A DNA stretch of 64,000 bases from Mycolicibacterium pulveris (lineage in GTDB: Bacteria > Actinomycetota > Actinomycetes > Mycobacteriales > Mycobacteriaceae). Location of the stretch: assembly GCF_010725725.1 (NCBI RefSeq), contig NZ_AP022599.1, forward strand, positions 3,286,001 through 3,350,000, given 5' to 3'. Positions 42,871 to 49,987 of the stretch are shown one piece after another (position 1 is the first letter of the stretch; each line of letters begins with the position of its first letter). The notes beneath the pieces are model-generated. The model saw nothing but the letters and a program-made list of their open reading frames with translations. It did not search any database and was not told the origin of the DNA. The translations under genes and the position numbers were made by a program.

Positions 42871-43212
42871 CTACTTGCCGTCAATGCGGGCGGCCAGTGC
42901 TCGGATTTGCGCCTCCAAGGCTTTGATGCAGACGATCGACGCTGCGGCGGTGGCTGCCGCAGCGTCCGCGCGCGTGACGTAGTTTGGCATCGCGTTCTCA
43001 AGCATGTTGACGAATGTCTTGGTGATTGGGAACTCGTCCAGTGGGCCGGCATTGATGACCGGGTGGTCATCCGGCTGATTACGGATGAGACTTTCAAGGT
43101 TGCCGAACCCGTTGGTAAGGGCGTCGACAAGAACAGAATCGGGGTGGTCGGCCAACTGTTCTGCCAGCTGTCGCGTCGCAGCCAGGTGGTGATTGATCGG
43201 CTTATCCGTCAT
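42871..43212 (-). CDS. Small hypothetical protein of the prophage right part
   Basis: 113 aa from ATG 43212 (MTDKPINHHLAATRQLAEQL). It is mostly helical, with ALTNGFGNLESLIRNQ and a C-terminal helix KALEAQIRALAARIDG likely to be a coiled coil. The frame is open upstream to 43401 but only in GC-rich non-coding sequence. It lies behind the protease gene on the same strand; co-transcription would run 43212 to 41578 through a 189-bp gap. Function unknown. Confidence 0.6.
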   Translation of the reverse strand: MTDKPINHHLAATRQLAEQLADHPDSVLVDALTNGFGNLESLIRNQPDDHPVINAGPLDEFPITKTFVNMLENAMPNYVTRADAAAATAAASIVCIKALEAQIRALAARIDGK

Positions 43213-43316
43213 GGCACCGACGCTATGCCACCCATGCGACAAAACCGGGCCAGACCTACCGGCGTGGCGACAGTGACGAGCGGCCCTGAACCCACCAGGC
43301 TGCGCACGTCTCTTAC

Positions 43317-43331
43317 ACTGAAGGTGAGCCC
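43317..43331 (+). repeat. Conserved 15-bp leader, copy A
   Basis: ACTGAAGGTGAGCCC, 23 nt before ATG 43355. The same 15 bases occur inverted at 44326-44340, 25 nt before the start of a paralogous gene. It probably marks a shared promoter or translation leader copied with the gene. Confidence 0.65.
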
Positions 43332-43354
43332 GCCTGGCAGGGAGGGGTACGCAG

Positions 43355-43549
43355 ATGCAGTACTTCACCGACGGCACCGGGTTGGTCGCCCGTGTGCTCA
43401 CAGATGCCCCGTTTGGTCGCGAGTTCTCCCGAGCTGAGGTGCAGACTTACAGCGCCAGGCGCGGCATCTGGAAGCCGGCTTCTCCAGGAATGACGACTGG
43501 GCTGCAGTTTGGTGGCGACTGGTCCGAGATCACCGCCGAAGACTTCTGA
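43355..43549 (+). CDS. Small phage protein, YF-DGTG family, paralogue 1
   Basis: 64 aa from ATG 43355 (GGGAGGGG upstream). It starts MQYFTDGTGLVARVLTDAPF and ends GGDWSEITAEDF. It has two homologues on the opposite strand nearby (44115-44300 and 43702-44103). The ending ITAEDF resembles the FTAEDF end of the split tail protein. Function unknown. Confidence 0.7.
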   Translation: MQYFTDGTGLVARVLTDAPFGREFSRAEVQTYSARRGIWKPASPGMTTGLQFGGDWSEITAEDF

Positions 43550-43558
43550 GGCAAGCTG

Positions 43559-43705
43559 GTGACTACGACTGCGCACCGCCCCGGCGACGACAAATATGCC
43601 GCTATGGCCGACAGCTACGAAGCAGAACCGCCCCGCGCGGAGGAAATCACCTCGATCGAGGTGTACCCGCACAGCGGCCGCGCCAACGGCGCCGACGACG
43701 CCTAA
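43559..43705 (+). CDS. Very small phage ORF
   Basis: 48 aa from GTG 43559 (starts VTTTAHRPGDDKYAAMADSY, ends GRANGADDA). It is 9 nt after the stop of the preceding gene; GGCAAGC is a weak SD. Its stop overlaps the stop of the convergent gene. It is acidic and unstructured. A gene by context only. Confidence 0.45.
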   Translation: MTTTAHRPGDDKYAAMADSYEAEPPRAEEITSIEVYPHSGRANGADDA

Positions 43706-44103
43706 CGCTCACCGGGATGCTCACGTAAGTACGCCTGGCGAGCAGGGGAATTGGCGAGCATGTCGTCGAGCATCTTGCGATAGCCAGTCATCCAGGCGAC
43801 GGCGAGACTCCTGCGGCCGCGGTACGGGTTTGGAGTGCCCACTGCGGCGGCCAACCCCTCAGCGTGGACGCGTTTGATCTCGTCCACGCGAGATAACCGG
43901 CGTGCGATCGCCGACTCGGCATCACGTTGCGAGCACGGGTCCCAATCGCCGGTGTACGCGATCTCTGACGTCATGCCTGACCGTTCGACCCAGACGCCGC
44001 GCTTCATGCTGTACACCTCGGCGCGCGCCGTGATGAAGTCCTCGCCGAACGACGCATCGGTGTGCACGCGTACAACGCGATTCCCGTTGCGGAAATAGCG
44101 CAT
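43702..44103 (-). CDS. Small phage protein, YF-DGTG family, paralogue 3 (extended)
   Basis: 133 aa from ATG 44103. The first ~60 residues (MRYFRNGNRVVRVHTDASFG...MTSEIAYTGDWDPC) are homologous to the two shorter paralogues. A ~70-residue helical, basic extension follows (ARRLSRVDEIKRVHAEGLAA). It lies 11 nt after paralogue 2, in one operon with it. Function unknown. Confidence 0.7.
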   Translation of the reverse strand: MRYFRNGNRVVRVHTDASFGEDFITARAEVYSMKRGVWVERSGMTSEIAYTGDWDPCSQRDAESAIARRLSRVDEIKRVHAEGLAAAVGTPNPYRGRRSLAVAWMTGYRKMLDDMLANSPARQAYLREHPGER

Positions 44104-44114
44104 CACGCCCCCTC

Positions 44115-44300
44115 TTAACCGCCTTCGCACTCGCTCCAGTCGCCGCTGAAACGGATCTCGGTCGTCAGGCCGGGGGCGTCCTTCCAGTCGTCCTGTTTGG
44201 CGCTGTAGGTCTGCGCCTGGGCCTGCGAGAATTCGGGGCCGAATGGGGCATCGGTGAGCACGCGGGCAACTAATCCGGTGCCGTCGGTGAAGTACCGCAT
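44115..44300 (-). CDS. Small phage protein, YF-DGTG family, paralogue 2
   Basis: 61 aa from ATG 44300 (GGGAAGGGAG upstream). MRYFTDGTGLVARVLTDAPF differs from paralogue 1 by one residue in the first 20. Its 15-bp leader is also shared. An inverted duplication of gene plus leader explains this. It ends FSGDWSECEGG. Confidence 0.72.
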   Translation of the reverse strand: MRYFTDGTGLVARVLTDAPFGPEFSQAQAQTYSAKQDDWKDAPGLTTEIRFSGDWSECEGG

Positions 44301-44325
44301 CGCCTGCTCCCTTCCCGTTTCCGTG

Positions 44326-44340
44326 GGGCTCACCTTCAGT
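44326..44340 (-). repeat. Conserved 15-bp leader, copy B
   Basis: ACTGAAGGTGAGCCC on the minus strand, preceding paralogue 2 in the same relative position as copy A precedes paralogue 1. Confidence 0.65.
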
Positions 44341-44413
44341 CTAGAAGTGGTGTACCGATCGGGGTAGGAAGCCGCTGGACGGGGGCTGCGCGGTGCCGAC
44401 GGCTAAAAACCCC

Positions 44414-44767
44414 TCAGCGCCGAGCCCATTCGGTCTCGATTGCGGCTTCGATGTCGTCGGCCGCCGCGGTGAGCACCGCGGCGAGCTGACGCGCCTGGCC
44501 CGGTGTCATCACGTCGCCGTCGAGCACCACGAAACGCTCGACAAGACCGTCGTCGGCGTACTGATTGCCATCGACCTGCACGAGCAGGGGCTTTTCTGAG
44601 GGGTCGGCGCGGGACACCTCCCACTTGCTGCCGATGAAGTAGCGCAGCGACCCAGGCTCACCGTTCGACGACTCAAACGCCGGCTTGTCGGGGTGATACC
44701 AGGGCTCCACGCAGACCGCGCCAACGGGCAGCGGGAGATTCTGGCCGGGATTGGCATTACTGTGCAT
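44414..44767 (-). CDS. Small prophage protein, function unknown
   Basis: 117 aa from ATG 44767, with AAGGAG eight bases upstream. It contains VGAVCVEPWYHPDKPAFESS, LLVQVDGNQYADDGLVERFV and a C-terminal helix TPGQARQLAAVLTAAADDIE. The helix resembles the ends of small actinophage proteins measuring variable values (such as dCTP-like folds), but I do not recognise the family. It is the right-most gene inside the element; 44768-45010 contains only the arm-type repeat. Confidence 0.65.
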   Translation of the reverse strand: MHSNANPGQNLPLPVGAVCVEPWYHPDKPAFESSNGEPGSLRYFIGSKWEVSRADPSEKPLLVQVDGNQYADDGLVERFVVLDGDVMTPGQARQLAAVLTAAADDIEAAIETEWARR

Positions 44768-44881
44768 CTGTCGAACTCCTTGTCAGTTCGGCCATACCCC
44801 GGGGCGGTGGCAGCCGTCGCCGGGGCCTTACTTTCGGGGGCAGGTTAACTGATGGTCGGGTGTCCGTGGTGGCGATCGCGC

Positions 44882-44905
44882 CCAGTCCGCAGCTGGTCCG
44901 CAGCA
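44882..44905. repeat. Right integrase arm-type site (tandem 11-bp repeat)
   Basis: The same 24 bp as 35165-35188, i.e. AGTCCGCAGCT followed by GGTCCGCAGCA, 105 bp inside attR. Here it is non-coding, which argues that it is a conserved protein-binding site and not only a copied piece of int. Confidence 0.6.
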
Positions 44906-45010
44906 CACTCGACAACAGCTATCGGGGGCCAACACAGCCAATGCTGTGACCTGCGGGTTAGTGGTGCTGCCAACGCAGCTTGGCGCTGCAAACGCCGAGA
45001 TCGACTCGTT

Positions 45011-45063
45011 GCATCGAGTAGGTCAGGGGTTCGATTCCCCTTAGCTCCACCACGATTGGGCAG
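45011..45063 (+). repeat. attR: 53-bp direct repeat with partial tRNA-Ala
   Basis: Identical to attL. The short flank to its left (CGACTCGTT) also matches the tRNA anticodon stem, but one C of the loop is absent (TTGCAT instead of TTCGCAT), so this half-tRNA could not function. Confidence 0.93.
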
Positions 45064-45249
45064 GTCGGGCGAGACAAATCCTTCCGTATGGACAGCGTTG
45101 ACGCTCTACGCTCGTTGCTGACGCATTCCCGCAGGTCGGCAAGGGGGATCACCGGTTGGTCAGCTTTCGCAGCGGATTTTGCTTCGGGTTGGTTTGCTGC
45201 GGCCGCAGTATCCTGGGCTAGCATGTTTGCTCGCGCGTGAGGAGGGGCT

Positions 45250-45573
45250 GTGCCGAAGGCAGTTCGGGTTGCTCCGGAGGACTTGCTGGCCTCTGGGTCG
45301 ACGGTCGATGCGCACGCCGGCATGCTGCGCGCCGCGCACGTGGCCGCCGACGGCCGCATCGAGTCCGCGCAAGCCGGTGTCCCTGCTGGGTCTGCCGCGG
45401 CGCTGACCGCCGCCGTCACCAAGTGGCAGGCAGACTCGGCCGCGCTGTTCGCCGGCATGTCGGACCATGCGACGGCGCTCCGGGACGGCGCGACCGCCTA
45501 CGCACAGGCCGACGAACACGGCGCGAGCGCAATCGGCGCCGCCGGCGATGACATCATCGACCTCGGCCTCTGA
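45250..45573 (+). CDS. EspC-like type VII secretion-associated protein (DUF2580)
   Basis: 107 aa from GTG 45250 (GAGGAGGGG upstream). It is a helical hairpin: VAPEDLLASGSTVDAHAGML, then ALTAAVTKWQADSAALFAGM, and the C-terminal signal YAQAD (YxxxD/E) in TAYAQADEHGASAI. Such proteins are ESX substrates or chaperone-partners, exported as a pair. The following hydrolase starts 9 nt later, so the two probably form one transcript and perhaps a secreted complex. It is the first chromosomal gene after attR. Confidence 0.85.
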   Translation: MPKAVRVAPEDLLASGSTVDAHAGMLRAAHVAADGRIESAQAGVPAGSAAALTAAVTKWQADSAALFAGMSDHATALRDGATAYAQADEHGASAIGAAGDDIIDLGL

Positions 45574-45582
45574 GCCGCTCCC

Positions 45583-47259
45583 GTGACGGTCTCGATCACC
45601 GACATCCATCGGTGGGATGCGGGCGATGTTCGTGAGGTCTTCCATGCGACGCGCAACCGGGCAGAAGCGGCCTTCGAGGCCGCCGACGGAATCGCCGAAC
45701 TTCCCGCGTTCGGAGGTTGGGGCGGTGACGCGGCCGAAGCCGCGAAGGAAGCCAACGGCCAGATCCGCAAGGACCTGGACGTTCACGGCAACGAGGCGTT
45801 GGTCGTTGCCCGGGCCGCCGCTGCTGCCGCTGATCGAATCCAGCAGGTCAAGAACGATTTGGTTCAGCTGGAGGCCGATGTCGCAGCCGCCGGTTTCGAA
45901 CTCGATCCCGCGAGCAGTACGGTCATGCCTGGACCGGCGCTGGAACACGACATGGTTGCGTTGCTTGCAAAGGAAGCCGAGCGGGAGGCGCTGCAGGCAC
46001 GCCTGAACACCATTCTCGCAGAGGCGGTTTCGGCCGATGAGGAGCTGGCCCGCGCGATCAACATGGCGACCGGCGCGGAGCCGATACCCGACACGCCGCA
46101 CACCAACGATCCCGAACTCCAGGGCGCACTGTCGCGGCCGCTGCCCGAGGACCCGAAGGAGTTCCACGACCTGTGGGAAAAGTTGACGCCGGAGCAGCGA
46201 GAGTGGCTGTACCGACAGGATCCCAACATCGGCAACCATCCGGGCATGCCGTTCGCGGGCGATCACACCGACCCCGGCAGGGACTATTTCAACCGACGGC
46301 ATCTCGGGGAGCTGACGGAAACGGCGCAGGCCGAGGTCGACCGCCTGGCAAGCCAACACCCCGATTGGGCGCGGAGCGGCGACCGGTTCCCGGTATCGGT
46401 CACACCACAGCAGAACGGCCAGTACGCAGACTGGAAACGCCAGTGGGACGCCGCGAACAGCGAGCTCAATGGCTACCACGCGGTATCCGAGACGCTGGCA
46501 CGAAACAACGGCGTGCCGCGCTACCTCGGGTTGCTCGATGACCAAGGGCACGCGGCCGTCTCGATCGGCAATCCCGACACCGCGACGCGGACTGCGACCC
46601 TGGTGCCAGGAACCGGCCAGGATATGGCGAGTTTCGTTGGTAGCGATGGCAAGTCGCTCGATATGTTCAACGCCGCGCTGGACGCCGATCCGAACCTGAG
46701 TGCCGAGGACGTCGCTGTCACGACCTGGATGGGCTATGACCGGCCGATGAATTTGTTCGAAGCAGCGTCTCCGGGCCGTGCAGAAGCGGGCGGCGCTGGG
46801 CTCGACGCGTTCATCGACGGCATGCACGCGTCGCATGAAGGGTGGTTCCCCGCAACGGATACCGTCGTCGGCCACAGCTACGGCTCGACGCTGGTGGGCG
46901 GCGCCAGTAGCGGCGGCAACCATTTGGCAGTCGACAACGTGATCGCGGTAGGCAGCCCCGGCATGCTGGTTGGACATGCGTCCGAAATGAGTCTGGACCC
47001 TGGCGCCCAGGTCTACGCCACCCGAGCGCAGCACGACATCATCCATCTGGTCTCCGGAGCTGCACTGGGCTTGAACCCCACCTGGGACGGATTCGGAGCC
47101 ATCGAGCTGGCGGCCGCACCTGGACCATCGACCGGACCACCCATACTGAACCTGCCGTCTATCGGCGCCCACAGCAGTTACTGGGATGAGGGCAACCCGG
47201 CGCTGGCCAATATGGGTGCGATCATTGTTGGCATGCCGCCACCCGAGGTTGTGCCATGA
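45583..47259 (+). CDS. DUF1023 alpha/beta hydrolase with WXG100-like N-terminus
   Basis: 558 aa from GTG 45583. The N-terminal ~170 residues are helical with FGGWGGDAAEAAKEANGQIR (WxG turn), as in type VII substrates. The C-terminal domain is DUF1023 with nucleophile elbow VVGHSYGS (Ser432), preceded by TWMGYDRP and followed by AVGSPGMLV and HDIIHLVSG (acid/His region). It is probably an exported lipase or esterase acting on envelope lipids, or a toxin. Its stop overlaps the lipoprotein ATG (ATGA). Confidence 0.82.
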   Translation: MTVSITDIHRWDAGDVREVFHATRNRAEAAFEAADGIAELPAFGGWGGDAAEAAKEANGQIRKDLDVHGNEALVVARAAAAAADRIQQVKNDLVQLEADVAAAGFELDPASSTVMPGPALEHDMVALLAKEAEREALQARLNTILAEAVSADEELARAINMATGAEPIPDTPHTNDPELQGALSRPLPEDPKEFHDLWEKLTPEQREWLYRQDPNIGNHPGMPFAGDHTDPGRDYFNRRHLGELTETAQAEVDRLASQHPDWARSGDRFPVSVTPQQNGQYADWKRQWDAANSELNGYHAVSETLARNNGVPRYLGLLDDQGHAAVSIGNPDTATRTATLVPGTGQDMASFVGSDGKSLDMFNAALDADPNLSAEDVAVTTWMGYDRPMNLFEAASPGRAEAGGAGLDAFIDGMHASHEGWFPATDTVVGHSYGSTLVGGASSGGNHLAVDNVIAVGSPGMLVGHASEMSLDPGAQVYATRAQHDIIHLVSGAALGLNPTWDGFGAIELAAAPGPSTGPPILNLPSIGAHSSYWDEGNPALANMGAIIVGMPPPEVVP

Positions 47260-47912
47260 CCAGCGGACGTCGACGCGAGGAAGTCACACCATCCGGCGCG
47301 ATGGTGCGCGCTGCGGCGCTATTGCTGTTGGTGGCGCTGGTTGGCGGTTGCAGCGACGATCGTCCGCTAGGCCCGCCGGTACCTACCGGTGCGACTGACA
47401 TTGGAGGTCCGCCCATGACATCCGCCCCACCGCCGCCGCCCGGCTGGGACCCGAAAGATGTTGTGCCACAGAGCCAACAGGAAGCCCAGGACACACTGGC
47501 GGATTACCTCACCCGCACCTTGCGCGGACTACCGCCGGGCACGGTTCTCGACGCCACCCGGTACGGCAGCGCCGGCCACAACAGCTGGTGCGAAGACGAA
47601 CCTGCGGATCCGAAGAACGCGCCCACCCGCTACCACACCACGGGTGATCTCAAGTTCCCGCCCGAAACTGACCTCGATGCGATGGTCCGACGCGTGGGCG
47701 ACATCTGGCGCGGCTGGGGGTGGTATGTCTTTGAGCGTGACGGGTTCCGCAAGCCCAACGAGTTCGGCTACGGGCCGGATGGGTATCGCATGCAGATTGT
47801 GACAGCGGGACGACCAGGCTACTCGCCGACACTCAGCGCTTCGTCACCATGCTTCCCGGGAGACATTGCCAACAACGACATTCCGTTCCCGGTCGTCGTT
47901 CGTGCGGAGTGA
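47256..47912 (+). CDS. Lipoprotein, LppV/LppJ-like
   Basis: 218 aa from ATG 47256. The signal core is AAALLLLVALVGG with lipobox VGGC. The mature part has a Pro-rich spacer, then ADYLTRTLRGLPPGTVLDAT, HNSWCEDEP and RVGDIWRGWGWYVFERDG, with CFPG near the end (a likely disulphide). Similar lipoproteins are encoded next to DUF1023 or toxin-like genes in mycobacteria. It may bind or restrain the hydrolase; this is inference from translational coupling (ATGA). Confidence 0.75.
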   Translation: MTSGRRREEVTPSGAMVRAAALLLLVALVGGCSDDRPLGPPVPTGATDIGGPPMTSAPPPPPGWDPKDVVPQSQQEAQDTLADYLTRTLRGLPPGTVLDATRYGSAGHNSWCEDEPADPKNAPTRYHTTGDLKFPPETDLDAMVRRVGDIWRGWGWYVFERDGFRKPNEFGYGPDGYRMQIVTAGRPGYSPTLSASSPCFPGDIANNDIPFPVVVRAE

Positions 47913-47953
47913 GGCCAATTGCGGTGCCGGGCAGTCGCATCCGCGTCGTTGCC

Positions 47954-48334
47954 TCAGGCGTCGAAGATCGCCCGCACCGCTTCTCGGTCACCGTCGATCT
48001 CGATGATCTCGGAGACGTCGTCGAGGACGAGCGCGCCCGCGGCCAGCCCGAGCACCAGTGGGGCCTCGGCAGTCACGACCGCATCGAACTCGCGCCCGTC
48101 GGGCATGCCCACGTCGACCCCGGACGGGGCGACCTGGACCTGGAGCGTCGCCCCCTCAACCGCGATACCGACCGTCGCGGATCGGCCCGTCGGCGCCCTG
48201 CGCGCGAACAGCGCGGGTAGCGCGAGCAGCAGCCACTCGGCGCGGAACTCGTCGCCCTCCGGTCCGCGGATCATCAGCGGCGTCGACCAGCGGATGAGCC
48301 CTTCGATCGGCTCTCGAAGCCTCCTGAAAACCAC
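47954..48334 (-). pseudogene. C-terminal (SCP2-like) fragment of an HxlR-type regulator
   Basis: 126 residues beginning at the end of a wHTH linker (FRRLREPIEGLIRWSTPLMI) followed by an SCP2-like sensor domain (EWLLLALPALFARRA, TVGIAVEGATLQVQV, VSEIIEIDGDREAVRAIF). The winged-helix N-terminus (~90 aa) typical of this fusion is absent and no frame upstream supplies it. Probably a decayed gene. Confidence 0.6.
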
Positions 48335-48347
48335 TGCCGCACAACCG

Positions 48348-48491
48348 ATGGAGATGAAGGGCCGACCCTACCGCGGCTGGCTACACATCGACGGTGAGCA
48401 CCTACGTACCAAGCGTGCACCGGAGAAGTGGATAGCGATCGGAATCGACTCTGCGATAGCCACTCTCAAGTCCGAGGCCCGGGCCCGCTAG
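48348..48491 (+). CDS. Short ORF, likely gene fragment
   Basis: 47 aa from ATG 48348 or 48354: GRPYRGWLHIDGEHLRTKRA then EKWIAIGIDSAIATLKSEAR. The RxWLxxxxxxLRTKRxxxxW pattern looks like the C-terminus of a known small-protein family (MmcQ/YjbR-like or TfoX-like), but the N-terminal half is missing. It overlaps the SDR stop by 4 nt. Confidence 0.35.
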   Translation: MEMKGRPYRGWLHIDGEHLRTKRAPEKWIAIGIDSAIATLKSEARAR

Positions 48492-49252
48492 GTGATGGTC
48501 ACGCCGCCGTCGACCACGATGGTTTGCCCGGTGACATATCCGCCGGCCTCCGACGCCAGCCAGACCAGCGTTGCCGAAAGCTCGTCGGGATCCCCGGCCC
48601 GCTGCAGCACCACCCGCTGGGCGAGGGTGCGTTCCAGGTATCCGGGAGCATACTGGTCGGTCATCTCCGAGTGGAAGAAACCCGGCGCAATGGCGTTGAC
48701 CCGGATGCCTTTTCGCGAGCCCCACTGCTGCGCGAGATCACGGGTGAGTCCGATGATGGCGGCCTTGCTGGCGCTGTATGCGGCCTGCGGTAGTCCGGCC
48801 GTGGTCAGGCCCAGCACGCTGGAGATGTTGACGATCGAGCTGCCCGGCTGCATCACTTTGCCGCACGCTTGCGCGGTCCAGTACGACCCGTGCAGGTTGA
48901 TGTCGACGACCGAGCGGAACTCGTCAGGGGTCTCGCGGGTGGCGGGCACCGCGGTGCCGACGCCGGCGTTGTTGACCAGCACGTCGACCCGGCCGAACTC
49001 CTGCATCGCCGCGTCGACGAGGGCGGCGCACTGCTGAGGATCGGTGACATCGGTGGGCACGATGTGTGCGCGTCGTCCTGCTTTCTGAACCAGTTCAGCT
49101 GTGGCCGTGAGCTTTTCAGCTCGTCGGGCTGCCAAGACCACATCGGCGCCCGCCTGCGCACACGCGTCGGCGAAAGAGACGCCCAAGCCCGACGAAGCTC
49201 CGGTGATGATGACGACTTTGTCGTCGAGGCGGAACTTGTCCAGAATCGTCAT
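48488..49252 (-). CDS. Classical short-chain dehydrogenase/reductase
   Basis: 254 aa. The cofactor motif is VIITGASSGLG (TGxxxGxG). The structural motif is VLVNNAGVG. Catalytic residues are in NISSVLG (Ser) and YSASKAA (YxxxK). It resembles FabG/glucose-1-dehydrogenase-type SDRs; the substrate is unknown. It is followed on the same strand (upstream side) by sodA with a 114-bp gap, possibly co-transcribed. Confidence 0.9.
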   Translation of the reverse strand: MTILDKFRLDDKVVIITGASSGLGVSFADACAQAGADVVLAARRAEKLTATAELVQKAGRRAHIVPTDVTDPQQCAALVDAAMQEFGRVDVLVNNAGVGTAVPATRETPDEFRSVVDINLHGSYWTAQACGKVMQPGSSIVNISSVLGLTTAGLPQAAYSASKAAIIGLTRDLAQQWGSRKGIRVNAIAPGFFHSEMTDQYAPGYLERTLAQRVVLQRAGDPDELSATLVWLASEAGGYVTGQTIVVDGGVTIT

Positions 49253-49366
49253 TCCATTGGCCCTTTCGCATAAGCCGGTTGTCCGTCCTGAGACATCCTG
49301 ACCGGCTCTGTTGCGCGGGGTGCGACGGGGTGGGCCTGTCGCCGTGGGCCGTGGGCTTGGTGGTGC

Positions 49367-49987
49367 CTAAACGATCAGGCCGCTGGCCTTGGTGGTGGCC
49401 GTGGCGAACCTGTTCTGCACGTCTTCCCAGTTGACGACGTTCCAGAACGCCTTGACGTAGTCGGCTTTGACGTTCTTGTACTGCAGGTAGTAGGCGTGCT
49501 CCCACATGTCGACCTGCAGCAGCGGGATGATGCCGAGCGGGACGTTGGCCTGCTGGTCGTAGAGCTGGAAGGTGAGCAGTCGCTGTCCGAGCGTGTCGTA
49601 GCCCAGCACCGCCCAGCCGGAACCCTGCAGCCCGTTGGCGGCGGCGGTGAACTGTGCGCGGAACTTGTCGAATGACCCGAACTGGTCGTCGACGGCCGCC
49701 GCGAGGTCGCCGGCGGGCTTGTCGCCGCCGTGGGGTGAGAGGTTCTTCCACCAGATCGTGTGGTTGACGTGCCCGCCCAGGTGGAAGGCGAGGTTCTTTT
49801 CCTGCAGGAAGATCGCCGAGTGGTCGCCGTTGGCGCGGGCCTCCTCGAGTTTGGCGATCGCGTCGTTGACGCCCTTCACGTATGTCGCGTGATGCTTGCC
49901 GTGGTGGATCTCGTTGATCTGGCCGGAGATGTGGGGCTCCAGCGCGCCGTAGTCGTAGTCCAGGTCCGGCAGCGTGTACTCGGCCAT
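49367..49987 (-). CDS. sodA: Superoxide dismutase, Fe/Mn family
   Basis: 206 aa, starting [20 protein letters not shown] with AGAAGGAG upstream. Metal ligands are His in [12 protein letters not shown], His in HVNHTIWW, and Asp and His in [14 protein letters not shown]. There is no signal peptide, yet mycobacterial SodA is known to be exported by SecA2. It dismutates superoxide. Confidence 0.95.
   Translation of the reverse strand: MAEYTLPDLDYDYGALEPHISGQINEIHHGKHHATYVKGVNDAIAKLEEARANGDHSAIFLQEKNLAFHLGGHVNHTIWWKNLSPHGGDKPAGDLAAAVDDQFGSFDKFRAQFTAAANGLQGSGWAVLGYDTLGQRLLTFQLYDQQANVPLGIIPLLQVDMWEHAYYLQYKNVKADYVKAFWNVVNWEDVQNRFATATTKASGLIV

Larger units (their letters stand above)
35078..45063. 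mobile_element. Prophage remnant integrated in tRNA-Ala
   Basis: A ~10-kb element between 53-bp attL/attR repeats. The order is int (truncated, leftward), tape-measure 3' part, two tail-region genes (one split by an IS481 element), Schlafen-AlbA_2 cargo gene, convergent trypsin-like protease and small genes. This is the standard prophage map (attL-int-early-head-tail-lysis-attR) with early and head genes deleted between int and the tape measure, and lysis genes replaced by cargo. Lacking terminase, portal and capsid, it cannot form particles alone; with a broken int it cannot excise alone. Confidence 0.9.

Noticed and set aside
45011..45055. Second tRNA-Ala gene
   Set aside because: Only the 3' half is present, lacks acceptor 5' strand and D arm and one loop base; it is the attR repeat.
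45160..47172. 670-aa minus-strand frame over the secretion trio
   Set aside because: Antisense to the DUF1023 hydrolase, which has clear motifs; the antisense product is low-complexity Arg/Val/Gly.
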